Source: Pyropia yezoensis | Taxonomy: Eukaryota > Rhodophyta > Bangiophyceae > Bangiales > Bangiaceae | Direction of reading: 5' to 3' | Length of the DNA: 64,000 bases | Assembly: GCA_009829735.1 (NCBI GenBank) | Contig: CM020618.1 | Location: 38,974,894-39,038,893, forward strand | Part shown: positions 1-9,007 of the stretch, piece after piece | How the letters are laid out: every line of letters starts with the position of its first letter | Numbering within the stretch: position 1 is the stretch's first letter | Translations under genes and position numbers: made by a program | Notes under the pieces: model-generated | Told to the model about the DNA's origin: nothing | What the model saw: the letters and a program-made list of their open reading frames with translations, nothing else | Databases searched by the model: none

Positions 1-195
1 CTCGGGACGAGCCGAGTTCATCCACAACGGATGCGGAACAAGAGGATTGAGAAGAAGGGAACGGGTATATCAAGGAGAACACGCAATACAAGCATGGAAC
101 AATCAAGGAAAACAAGCACCCGCTCGGGCAACTCTTCTCTCCGCCTCTTCCCTCCTCGCTTCTCCCAAGACCTTCACCCTCCTTGCCTCCAACTA
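1..195. other. Left flank, no gene seen
   Basis: This is short GC-moderate sequence downstream of the minus-strand ORF ending at 196. A small plus-strand frame (31-315) overlaps that ORF antisense and has no protein-like features. I see no terminator or repeat. Confidence 0.4.
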
Positions 196-2313
196 CTACT
201 CCCGGCGCGGACGCTGAGCCGCGGGAGTGTCCTCCAGCGCTGCCTCCGCGGCACGACGGGAACCGGAGGAAGACGGGATGACGTAGTGCGGTGGACGCGG
301 TGCATCCCGGTATGACGCCATCGGAGTAGTACCGGTAGTTGCCGGGGGCTCCCGCTCATCCAGATATGCCCGTCGGCGCCCCTGGAAGCCAGTGAAGGTT
401 TCTGACCACTGCTGGGCCAAGCCATGCCGCGTCAAGGTCGCCAGAAGTTCGCCAACCACCGGGCTGTTCGACATCTGGCCGCTGTCCGCGCAAGCAAACA
501 CCCAGTCGACCACGTTGTTCAAGACGCTGGCGTAAGTACCCAGCACCAGGGAGGACCCAACGCCTTCGACCTGCACCGGAAGACGACCCAGCTGGTCTTC
601 AATCATACCGACGTCGTACTGGTCGCATGTCGGACCACCATGGATCAGGTACCAGTCAGGCACCCGGAAGCGGGTAAGGCGCAGAGTCGGCGCCGGAATC
701 TCGAACCGCCCCGAGGATGACACCACCGGACGGTCCACAACGGCCCCCGAAACCGGAGTACCCAACTCCAGCGGAGGCACAGCGCCGCCGGCGTTGGAAG
801 AAGGCGTCCGAGGCGGAGCGGCCGGAGTGGTAGGCGACCGCACGGTCACCCCCAGACTCGCCGCAGACAGGCGCGGTGCCGGAGGAGCTTGAAGTGCCGG
901 CACAGCCGGAACAGGGCGTGAATGCGCCGGCGACGGTTCAGGCGAGGCCACCGGGGCGACAGGTGCAACAGAAGGAAGCGGAGCCGCCGCAGACGCCCGA
1001 CCGACCGCCGCGGCCCATCCCGACTCCTGCATCGGCGGCCCAACTGGCAGAAGATCAAGGGCGGCCGGGACAGGAAAGCTACCTAGCTGCGGCCACGCCG
1101 GAAGCGGCGTCGCCAGCTGCACCTTGGCCGGAGAAGACTGGTAGACCACCTGCGCCCAACCGAAGCCATCCCGACGCGGGCGGTTCTGGTCGGCAATCGC
1201 GTTCAAGAAGTTCCGGTCATGCACCGGCACCAGACGCCGGAAGTCAATCATCGCCCGGAAGAGCCCCTTGTACTCTTCGTCCTGGCTGCACAGGAAGTCG
1301 ACGGTCAACTTGTCGACAATCCAGACCATCAGGAGGTCAGGGAGAAACCAAAGCCGGTTGGACACCAAGACCTCGTGAAGCCAGTGGTTGGCCGCCAAGA
1401 CTGTCATCTCGGACGTGTACATCATGTACGGGATCGAGTGGAAGAAGCCCTTGATCGACGCCTGAGTCAAGGCGTCCAAGAAGTACCAGGTGAAGGGGAT
1501 GCTGGAAGGAGCAAACCCGACCGGGATCTCGACTTCCTCCTGCTGCGGGATGACCTTGGGGTAGTACGCCGCCCGGTTAGCCTTATCCAGCTTCCAGAAC
1601 TCCTGATGGTTGCAGCTCACGAGGAAGTCACGCTGGCGGCCGCGTCGCTCGCCTTGCTCCCGTGCCGGTGACAACTTGGAGTACTTCCGGGTCGGGAAAG
1701 GCGGCTCCAGAGCGACCATGCTCGGACGGGGGTCGCAGTTCAGGCTCCCCGACCCCTTGAGCGCCTCTTCCCAGACCTTGAGCGCCCGGTGGACGTACCC
1801 TTCCTCCTCCGGCCACCGGAGAACGGACGCGGACACGCGACGCTCGGGCAAGGGTAGATCCAGCACCAGCGCGAAGGGGAGATCCTCCAGACGAGCAACC
1901 CAAGAGGAACCCGAGAAGCTCTGGGAGCGGTATTGTGCCAGGCGCATCTGGTCCGCCGTGTGAAGACGAGCCTTATCCATCTCTGTCAAGACCCCGCGCT
2001 GGAGTTCCTTGCGCCAGAGGTCTAAGCAATCCTGCTGGCACTGGGCCGCGCCGGCGTTGCCGACCACCGTGGAGTAACGCCGGGCCGCCAGAGGGTCCTG
2101 CCCAAGAAGCATCTCCGGGAGACCCACCGGGGGGGTCTCGACCGGGTGCATCACAGAAGCCGGGGGAACCCGATCCGTCCCCGCCGTGGCGACCGGCGCC
2201 GACATCGACACCCGAGGAACCGGAGGCAGGAGAGGGGCGCGACTACCCGGGTACTCCTCCGCAACACTCGCCGCCGGAACCACGGGCCCAGCTTGGATCT
2301 CGGAACTGGACAT
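196..2313 (-). CDS. Unrecognised 705-residue protein, possibly gag-like ORF of a retroelement
   Basis: I do not recognise a family. The open frame extends upstream to 2505, but the ATG at 2313 (MSSSEIQAG) is preferred because the earlier part reads like a leader. The central third (about residues 215-420) is ordinary folded-protein sequence rich in aromatic residues. The flanks are Pro/Ala/Ser-rich linkers, and the last 60 residues are basic (ending QRPRRE). It lies on the same strand as the gypsy remnant to its right but is not part of its pol. The leader (about 2550-2580 read on the minus strand) contains TGGTGCCCTCTGG, reminiscent of a primer-binding site. I infer it may be the gag of another retroelement whose pol lies off the left edge. 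A host gene is equally possible. Confidence 0.45.
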   Translation of the reverse strand: MSSSEIQAGPVVPAASVAEEYPGSRAPLLPPVPRVSMSAPVATAGTDRVPPASVMHPVETPPVGLPEMLLGQDPLAARRYSTVVGNAGAAQCQQDCLDLWRKELQRGVLTEMDKARLHTADQMRLAQYRSQSFSGSSWVARLEDLPFALVLDLPLPERRVSASVLRWPEEEGYVHRALKVWEEALKGSGSLNCDPRPSMVALEPPFPTRKYSKLSPAREQGERRGRQRDFLVSCNHQEFWKLDKANRAAYYPKVIPQQEEVEIPVGFAPSSIPFTWYFLDALTQASIKGFFHSIPYMMYTSEMTVLAANHWLHEVLVSNRLWFLPDLLMVWIVDKLTVDFLCSQDEEYKGLFRAMIDFRRLVPVHDRNFLNAIADQNRPRRDGFGWAQVVYQSSPAKVQLATPLPAWPQLGSFPVPAALDLLPVGPPMQESGWAAAVGRASAAAPLPSVAPVAPVASPEPSPAHSRPVPAVPALQAPPAPRLSAASLGVTVRSPTTPAAPPRTPSSNAGGAVPPLELGTPVSGAVVDRPVVSSSGRFEIPAPTLRLTRFRVPDWYLIHGGPTCDQYDVGMIEDQLGRLPVQVEGVGSSLVLGTYASVLNNVVDWVFACADSGQMSNSPVVGELLATLTRHGLAQQWSETFTGFQGRRRAYLDEREPPATTGTTPMASYRDAPRPPHYVIPSSSGSRRAAEAALEDTPAAQRPRRE

Positions 2314-2803
2314 GACGTCTAGACTCCGGGGGAACGAGAGGGCCAAGGTGAAGGAGAGAAGGGGGGCAGAGAACCGGAGCAGGTGATCGTAACCGGGGTG
2401 AAGACGCTCGACCTCGGCACCGGTGTGGACGTGCTCGAGGCTGTGCACGGTGGCACCTGGTTCGGCCCGAGGACGTGCCGGACTAGGGAGGGAGCTATGT
2501 AGCATCCCTGGCCCCGACTTAGCGCCGACCCGGGACTACAACCAGAGGGCACCAGGTGCCAGAACACGCCCGCCGTGTGGTGATGGTTGGCGGCCGTGGC
2601 CCGTGCCCGGCACTGGGATGCGGTGGACTACGCTATCCACACGTGAGAGAGGGATTGCTGATGGGTTTTTGCATACTTGTGAGGGACTTGATTTGAGAGA
2701 ATTTGAGTGTGAGATTAGTGGGTGGGAATAGAATTAGTAGTGATAGTGGCCCCCGACCGACGAGGTTAGACTCGGGTCGGGGCCACTCGGGGTTATGGGG
2801 GGG
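2314..2803 (-). other. Leader between two minus-strand retroelement-like ORFs
   Basis: No convincing gene lies here. Read on the minus strand it holds the tail of the gypsy remnant and then about 490 bases of leader for the 705-residue ORF. It contains a strong imperfect hairpin (2745-2787) and a TGGTGCC motif near 2563 that could be a primer-binding site. No complete LTR pair was found by eye. Confidence 0.35.
2745..2787. repeat. GC-rich hairpin at the truncated 3' edge of the gypsy remnant
   Basis: The left arm AGTGGCCCCCGACC (2745-2758) pairs with the right arm GGTCGGGGCCACT (2775-2787), with one bulged base across a 16-base loop. It sits where the gypsy pol sequence stops, before any integrase. 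It may be the scar of a recombination or insertion event, or a transcript-end hairpin. The function is inferred only. Confidence 0.5.
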
Positions 2804-4497
2804 CTACCTGGCCAACGTGCCGAGGCTCCCCCAGATGCACGTTAAGAGGGACAGCGAGGCGCCCTTGGCCCGCGCCCTCAGGAAAAAGACAACTGCGCGT
2901 TTGCTTTCCTCTTCCCCGTGTGCACTACCGTGCGTATCTGTTTGCTCTGCGAGCAGGCACGTGAGGCAACAGGCATACCATTCTCGTAGTTCCCCTTTCT
3001 GTGTTACCTGTCCCTTTCCCCCGAGGGATATTGACACGTGTCTGAGAGGATCGAGTTTTATACCACAGTTCCCTGGCGCCTCAGGGTCCAACGCCTGACC
3101 CGAGCGCGTGACTACCCCCACGATGGGGATGCCCTCATCGACTGAGTTAGTGTCCAGCCCCTCGGTAGGTACCCGAGAAGGGCCGTCGGCAAGGGCATGT
3201 TGCCTGCCAGGTCGGTACTCAATATCAAAGTTGAAGGGTGCCAGTCGCACCCTCCACCTGTTGAGGCGTGTGTTCGTGCAATCCATTTTGAAGATGAACT
3301 GCAACGCACTGTGGTCGCAGCGGATGAGGACCTTCTCACCCTCTAGGTAGTGACGAAGTGACGTCACCGCCCACACCACTGCGGGTCCTTCTAACTCGGT
3401 GACTCCATAGTTCTTCTCAGCCGAGTTCAGCCCCTTGCAGAAGTACTCCACCGGCCAGTACTCCTTCTCCGGCTGCTGCTGAAGCAACACACAACCAAGT
3501 TGGTCGTAGCTAGCATCCCCTTCCAGGATGTAGTGGCCTCCCAACCTGGGAATAGCCAAGATTGGGGGCTTCAGCAGTAGGTCCCGAAGAATCTCAAAGG
3601 ATTCCTGCTCCACCGGACTTGGGGGAGGCAGGTTCTTTGGTAGCGTCGAGCTCACTAGCTCATTCAGCGGCTTTGCCAACTTGGCGAAGCCCTTGTTGAA
3701 ACGTCGGTACAAGTTACACATCCCGAGGAAGCTCCTCATCTGGGTCTGGGTCCGGGGGTACTGAGCCTTACGGATGGCCCTCAAGTTCTTCTCGTTGACA
3801 CTGAGGCGCCCCGGACGGACAACATGTCCCAAGTACTCCACCTCCTGACTGAAGAGGTGGCACTTGCTCGCCTTCAGAAACACACCGGCGTCAGCAAGAA
3901 GCTTGAACACCTGGCCAAGATGGCCAATGTGCTCCTCCGGACTTTGGGAGAACACAATGATATCGTCTAGGTACACAAGACAGATCTGCCACCGTACTCC
4001 GGCCAGAATCATGTCCATGGCGCGCTGGAAAGTTGCCGACGCGTTACACAGCCCAAACGGTAGTCGTTTGCACTGGTAGGTACCACAGTGACAGGTAAAG
4101 GTAGTTTTATGCCTGTCTTCCGGGGCAATGGGGATTTGCCAATACCCCGCGTTACAGTCTAGGGTAGAGAACACGTTTGCCTCCCCCAGAGAGTCCAGAC
4201 AGTCGTCCAGCCTAGGTAGGGGATAACTGTCCTTCACCGTGCTCTCGTTGAGCTTACGGTAGTCGTAGAGGACCGTGGGGTCCCATCAACTTGGGGGACA
4301 ATAACCACCGGACTCGCCCACTCGGCGTTGCTGGCCTCGATCACATCGAGGGCCTCCATGCGAGCGACTTGCTCCCTAACGAGGGCCCTTGCACCAGGCC
4401 CTCCCCTGTACGGTTGTTGGCGTATAGAGGGTGCACCGGGCTTCAACTTGATCCGGTGTTGGGTGGCTCTCATGAGTCCCAATTGACCATCCCACAA
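2804..4497 (-). pseudogene. Ty3/gypsy pol fragment: reverse transcriptase and RNase H, frameshifted, no integrase
   Basis: Two minus-strand frames make one pol. The upstream piece (4497-4234) carries the RT approach region, with ASNAEWASPVV and then PQVDGTPR. The frame breaks near 4265-4280, just before the expected palm motif. The second piece (4237-2804) begins MKDSYPLPRLDD and includes the catalytic YLDDIIVFS box. It then runs into RNase H with GDASYDQLGC, an ELE acidic site, RCDHSALQF and the closing HALADGPSR. This order (protease upstream, then RT and RNase H) is Ty3/gypsy. The frame then continues about 130 residues without any HHCC or DDE integrase, so the element is truncated. The catalytic Asp residues of RT are intact, and the loss of function comes from the frameshift and the missing integrase. 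Confidence 0.88.
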
Positions 4498-4527
4498 CTT
4501 GTGCTATTGGTCCAAGAGGCGTTCAAC

Positions 4528-5382
4528 TTAAACCCTCAGCCTGGGTGGAACATTCTCCATGTTCACATGGAGTCGAGGAGAGGCGGCCGGCTTGGCTTGG
4601 TGCTTCTCCTTTCCGGACTTCGGGTCGCTACTCGCGCCCGCATTGAGGGTGACCGCTACTACCGGTCCCTCGTGTTGGTCGATATAGCCGAACTTGGTTC
4701 CCGACTTGAAGTACTTGGGCGAAGAGCTCAGGTTCATCACCTGAATCCTTAACGGGACTCCGGCTTTGGAGTCCATCGTGCCAAGGGCAACATGCACTTG
4801 GTGCTTGCGAGCAAGACGGGGGTGAGGGTGCACCAACCCATTCCCCGTATAATCAGTTACAACGTCAACGTGCGCCACCGAGTTGGGGGGCAACGTGACC
4901 TTACGGGCTAAACGCAGAGTAGCAGTAAACCCTTCTCTCACGGAGCAAACAGGCTCCGACTGCGAAACTGTCACAGGAGCCACAGACTTTGCCTTACCAA
5001 GAATGGGGATGGTCTCCCCATTCACCAACTTGACCCAATATTCCGGGCCACAAACCAGCGGCACTTGTGTTACAACATAAGGGATAACCAGAAGCAAGGG
5101 TACCGATATATTCTCGACTACTCCATAGGTCACGTCGACCTCATGGGTTCCCAACCTAGTTGGTAGGGTCACGGCACCAACAATGGGAAGTACCCCACCA
5201 TTGATGTCGATCATATGGTCGGCTTTAGACCTCCAGCGTTGGAGCTTCATCTCCATTGGTAATAGCGACTTGCGTATCAAGGAGGCTCCTGACCCGGTAT
5301 CAAGTACGATACGGGCACAACAGGCAAGGCCGAGGGCTAGTTGCATCCGTCCAGCCACCTGGAAGTTCTCACCCGTCAGCAC
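4528..5382 (-). pseudogene. Retroelement aspartic protease region of the gypsy remnant
   Basis: This 284-residue frame begins MLTGENFQVAGRM and contains VLDTGSGASLI (about residues 27-37), the DTG active site of retropepsins. About 230 further residues follow, ending in a linker rich in Lys/Pro/Ser. It lies between gag (right) and RT (left) on the minus strand, the normal gypsy order. A stop at 4528-4530 separates it from the RT piece, so the polyprotein is broken here. The region just upstream (5383-5537) continues the gag-protease linker in another frame. It is probably not expressed as a functional polyprotein. Confidence 0.8.
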
Positions 5383-5537
5383 CGCGATGACCCGACGTGG
5401 GTTTACGTTCTTGGGGAGTCCTACCCGAGGTGGGCGGACTCCCTTAGGCCGCCGCAGTATCCGGCAGGGTTGGTTCGTCCTCTTGACCCATTAGGCCGAG
5501 GCTGCCGTTGTGAGCTTAGGACGGCCAGCTCCAACGG

Positions 5538-7482
5538 TCATTCGTTTCCCGCCGACTTGGCGTCAGAATCCGAGGGAGAAGGGGAAGACGACGAGTCCGA
5601 GGACGACGTGTCCGCCCCCTCCGCCGAGGTTGTGGGGACCGCTACTACCGTTCGAGGTCCACCCTCGCGGCGTGAACGTACTTTGTTCGTAGACGACTTC
5701 TTACTAGCATGCTTAAAAAGTTGTTGAATGCGTTTACTCAACATAGGGCAATCATATGCCCAGTGTCCATCGGAGTCGGAGTTCCAACACCGATTGTCAG
5801 TTCCCGGAGGGGTCTTTCCGACTTGGGAAGCCGCTGGGGTGCCCTGGGAAATTCCCACGGCAGCTGCTACCCTTTCTTTGCGGATTCGGCGTGCCTCTCG
5901 TAGCTCTCTGGCCTGGCGCGCCTCCTCTCGTTCCTTGGCCAATTCGGCCTGACGCTCCTGGCGTAGTTCCTCCCGAAACTTGCAGTAGGCCTCACCTCTG
6001 CGGTAGGCGAACCTAGCCAACTCGGCCAGTGCCGCCCGGGCAGTGTTATGCTCCCGGGTCTCCAAGCGGACTGACCAATGGAGTCCCTCCACAAACTGAC
6101 TCTTCACCACAGCTTGTGGATGACGGAAGCCACAAAGATTGTTGAGCTTACGGACCCGCTCCGCAAAGGACAACTCGTTCTCAGTCTCTTCCTGATGAGC
6201 GTGCGTAAACTCCTCGACCTGAGAAGCCAACGCTGCTTCATCCACCATGGCTCTCAACAACCAGTTGACGAGCTCCAAATAGGACGTCACCTCACCAGCG
6301 CCTCCACTTGAGGAACTCGGCATGATGGACATAAGTTCTGTCCGGTGGTCGCCCTTGGTAAACTCCTGTAGCATACAGAAATCCATGCCTTCACTTATGG
6401 CATTGTCGTCACAGGCTTTTGTGAAACGACGTAGAAACTCGAAGACACGGAGGGGGGAGTTCCATCCCCCTCCGCTTTGTGCCCAAAAGAGTGAAGTGAA
6501 GTGCATTCTTCTTGGCACGGCCCATAGCTCGGGCCTGAATAGGACCGTGCGCCACCGACTTGTTGTGGGGGGCGTAGGTCTCACAGTCAAAGATCCTCTG
6601 GTAGACCGGGTTGGCTACCTGGATCTTGGGCGGCACCTCACGTTGAGGGAAAAACAGCTGGGGCAATGGGGTGAGTTGACACGCAATGCCTGTTGTCTGC
6701 CGCGGCGAGCTTGGTAAAGCCACCGGCGTTTCCGAGGGGGAACTCCCCCGTGAAGGGCGTACGCCCCACCGAGAATGGTGTGGCTCCCTCTTTGGGAGTC
6801 ACAGGGGTCGCTCCCGGCTCGGGGCGACCCGAGACAGGCGTAGGGAGGGTTACCCCCTGCGTCAGAGGGTTCGAAAGCCCCGATCTGGTCTGGACATTGA
6901 GACCGTCTGGCAAACTCGCCACAATCTGATTCAAAATAGTATTTGTCATCGTGACCACCAGGTCTGGCAAAGTCTGCCGCAACACATTGGTCGCCTCCCG
7001 ACGGACAGTTTCCGCGAGGAGTGGATTATCGACTCCATTTGAGTCTCGGTCCGCCTCCGGAGTCCACCTGAGGGGTATCCGCGATCCTCAGGGTCTCAAC
7101 CGGGGCATGGGCGCAAGCCCATCGCCGGCCAACGGAGGTCCGCCGTCCTCCGAAAGCCTAGTTGGGCGGCGGCTCCAACCCAAAGTTGGCTCCAACCTGA
7201 GTGGAACCGCGGTGACAGTCCTCTCACCTTGGGACGTTCCCGTTCAGTGTGCCACACGGTGGCCAGACTTCGGACCACAAACATCAGAAGTGTCACCCGA
7301 ATGAACTCCCGACTGAGTCGTGGTGGCCTGTTGCCCGCCCGTACTGCCAGTCCTGCTTGAGGGACCTCTAGTCCCTCTACGACCCCAGCTACACCTACCT
7401 GTGTCTCACCAGTATTCAAAGGCACTGAAGCACGTGCGTCACCCGTGTACTCGCCAGACGACAGGGGGGTCCGAACCGGCCA
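5538..7482 (-). pseudogene. Gag of the gypsy remnant, frameshifted, with altered zinc knuckle
   Basis: Gag is spread over three frames on the minus strand. The N-terminal part probably starts at the ATG at 7482 (MAGSDPPVV), then breaks frame and passes through pieces at about 7425-7096 and 6985-6638. The central capsid-like part follows in the frames 6723-6409 and 6590-5538. The capsid-like stretch includes FAERVRKLNNLCGF. It is followed by a basic Arg/Glu-rich coiled segment and a nucleocapsid knuckle near residues 270-285, CWNSDSDGHWAYDC. In that knuckle the second Cys of the usual CX2CX4HX4C is Ser. The tail is acidic and Ser-rich. The start lies against the left boundary of a plus-strand LTR at 7485, so the upstream leader has been displaced by that insertion. 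Confidence 0.75.
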
Positions 7483-7484
7483 TG

Positions 7485-7847
7485 TGTAGCAATATGGATG
7501 ACCGTATTGTGACCCTAATATAGGGGGACTACTTCTAACTTTTAACTTTCAAGTTGGGAGTCCGCATTGGTCACGGTATCTATAAGTTACGCTTGACCAG
7601 AGGGACTTGCATCTTGGGGTGGACGGTAGTTAGTAGTGTCTCCGAGGGTTTATAACGAGGGGGCCGGCGGCGAATCCACCGCCGGCCATGGCAGAACAAC
7701 AAAACCCCTCCCATTTGGGCTCCCATCTTGGTCCCGTGGCTTGCGCTCCAAGGACAGCAACCTTGGCCTCCCGGTGACGTTGGTGCCGATGCCCCTTGGA
7801 GAGTGTTCCCTGAGAGTGGACTTGCAGCGGATACCTATTGTGCTACA
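7485..7847 (+). repeat. Long terminal repeat (5' LTR) of a plus-strand retrotransposon
   Basis: The 363-bp segment begins TGTAGCA and ends TGCTACA, a 7-bp perfect inverted terminal repeat with the TG...CA ends typical of LTRs. It contains TATA-like boxes (TCTATAAG near 7580 and TTTATAACG near 7648). It is followed immediately by TTGGTGGAGCAGCAGGGG at 7848, which fits a tRNA primer-binding site, and by a gag-like ORF 225 bases further on. The other LTR would lie beyond the gap and was not seen. The boundary could also be placed two bases to the left (TGTGTAGCA). Confidence 0.68.
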
Positions 7848-7866
7848 TTGGTGGAGCAGCAGGGGA
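7848..7866 (+). promoter_or_regulatory. Putative primer-binding site
   Basis: TGGTGGAGCAGC directly abuts the LTR end, so its complement would end in ...CCACCA, as expected for a tRNA 3' end. The tRNA species was not identified. Confidence 0.5.
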
Positions 7867-8072
7867 CGGGTTTCCGTCATCCTTGTGGTGACGCCGTCTT
7901 CGGCCCTGGCACACGCATAGGGATTTACTCCTTCTCTTGTACTCGTGGTGCTGCGATCTGGTTGATTGTGTTGAGTGGTTGCGTTTGACTTCGATCTACT
8001 GTTACTCTCCTCCAACTCCCCCCTCGCTCTCTTATTCTTGGTGACTGTTACGTCGGTTAACTGATTGTGACT

Positions 8073-8507
8073 ATGTCTACCCAAGCGACGGGGAACGTTC
8101 AAGATGACGGATCGGCGTCGACGCCGACCCCGGAGCTGCACCCGGGAACCGGGATCGGTTACCCGATCGACAACACCGAGACGCCCATGCTCTCCGGTGC
8201 GGGATCGACGTTTGGTACGGCACGGACGGCCGAAGGCGGCGGACCGCCTCAACCGTCCTCTGCCGACCTTACTCCGCCGCCACCTTCACCAGGGGACTCC
8301 CTGATGGCATCATTGGCTCGCATCGAGGCCCACTTCACGGGACTCGACGACCGTCAAGAGCGTACGGAGGACGCCATGGCTGTGCTGATGTCAACACTCC
8401 ACACGACGGTACCCCGTCGTGTACCTCCCACACCGGTGCGGTTCGAACCGGCTGAACTACTTTCGGAGTCCACCAGGGTCGACCCCGGTGTTGCTACTCC
8501 TGGACAA
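8073..8507 (+). CDS. Gag-like N-terminus of the plus-strand LTR retrotransposon (cut by gap)
   Basis: The ATG at 8073 opens MSTQATGNVQDDGSAS, followed by a Pro/Thr/Ser-rich N-terminal region. A short amphipathic, possibly coiled segment comes next (LARIEAHFTGLDDRQERTED, about residues 80-100), and the frame runs open into the assembly gap at 8508. It lies 225 bases downstream of the putative primer-binding site, a normal leader length. No capsid or zinc-knuckle sequence is visible before the gap. Family assignment rests on context rather than on a domain, and no homologous motif can be named. Confidence 0.5.
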
Positions 8508-9007
8508 NNNNNNNNNNNNNNNNNNNNNNNNNNNNNNNNNNNNNNNNNNNNNNNNNNNNNNNNNNNNNNNNNNNNNNNNNNNNNNNNNNNNNNNNNNNNN
8601 NNNNNNNNNNNNNNNNNNNNNNNNNNNNNNNNNNNNNNNNNNNNNNNNNNNNNNNNNNNNNNNNNNNNNNNNNNNNNNNNNNNNNNNNNNNNNNNNNNNN
8701 NNNNNNNNNNNNNNNNNNNNNNNNNNNNNNNNNNNNNNNNNNNNNNNNNNNNNNNNNNNNNNNNNNNNNNNNNNNNNNNNNNNNNNNNNNNNNNNNNNNN
8801 NNNNNNNNNNNNNNNNNNNNNNNNNNNNNNNNNNNNNNNNNNNNNNNNNNNNNNNNNNNNNNNNNNNNNNNNNNNNNNNNNNNNNNNNNNNNNNNNNNNN
8901 NNNNNNNNNNNNNNNNNNNNNNNNNNNNNNNNNNNNNNNNNNNNNNNNNNNNNNNNNNNNNNNNNNNNNNNNNNNNNNNNNNNNNNNNNNNNNNNNNNNN
9001 NNNNNNN
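8508..9007. other. Assembly gap (500 N)
   Basis: This is a run of exactly 500 undetermined bases, a conventional fixed-size scaffold gap, so its true length is unknown. It separates the plus-strand retroelement start from the 3' part of the minus-strand transposase, and the two flanks need not be adjacent in the genome. Confidence 0.99.
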
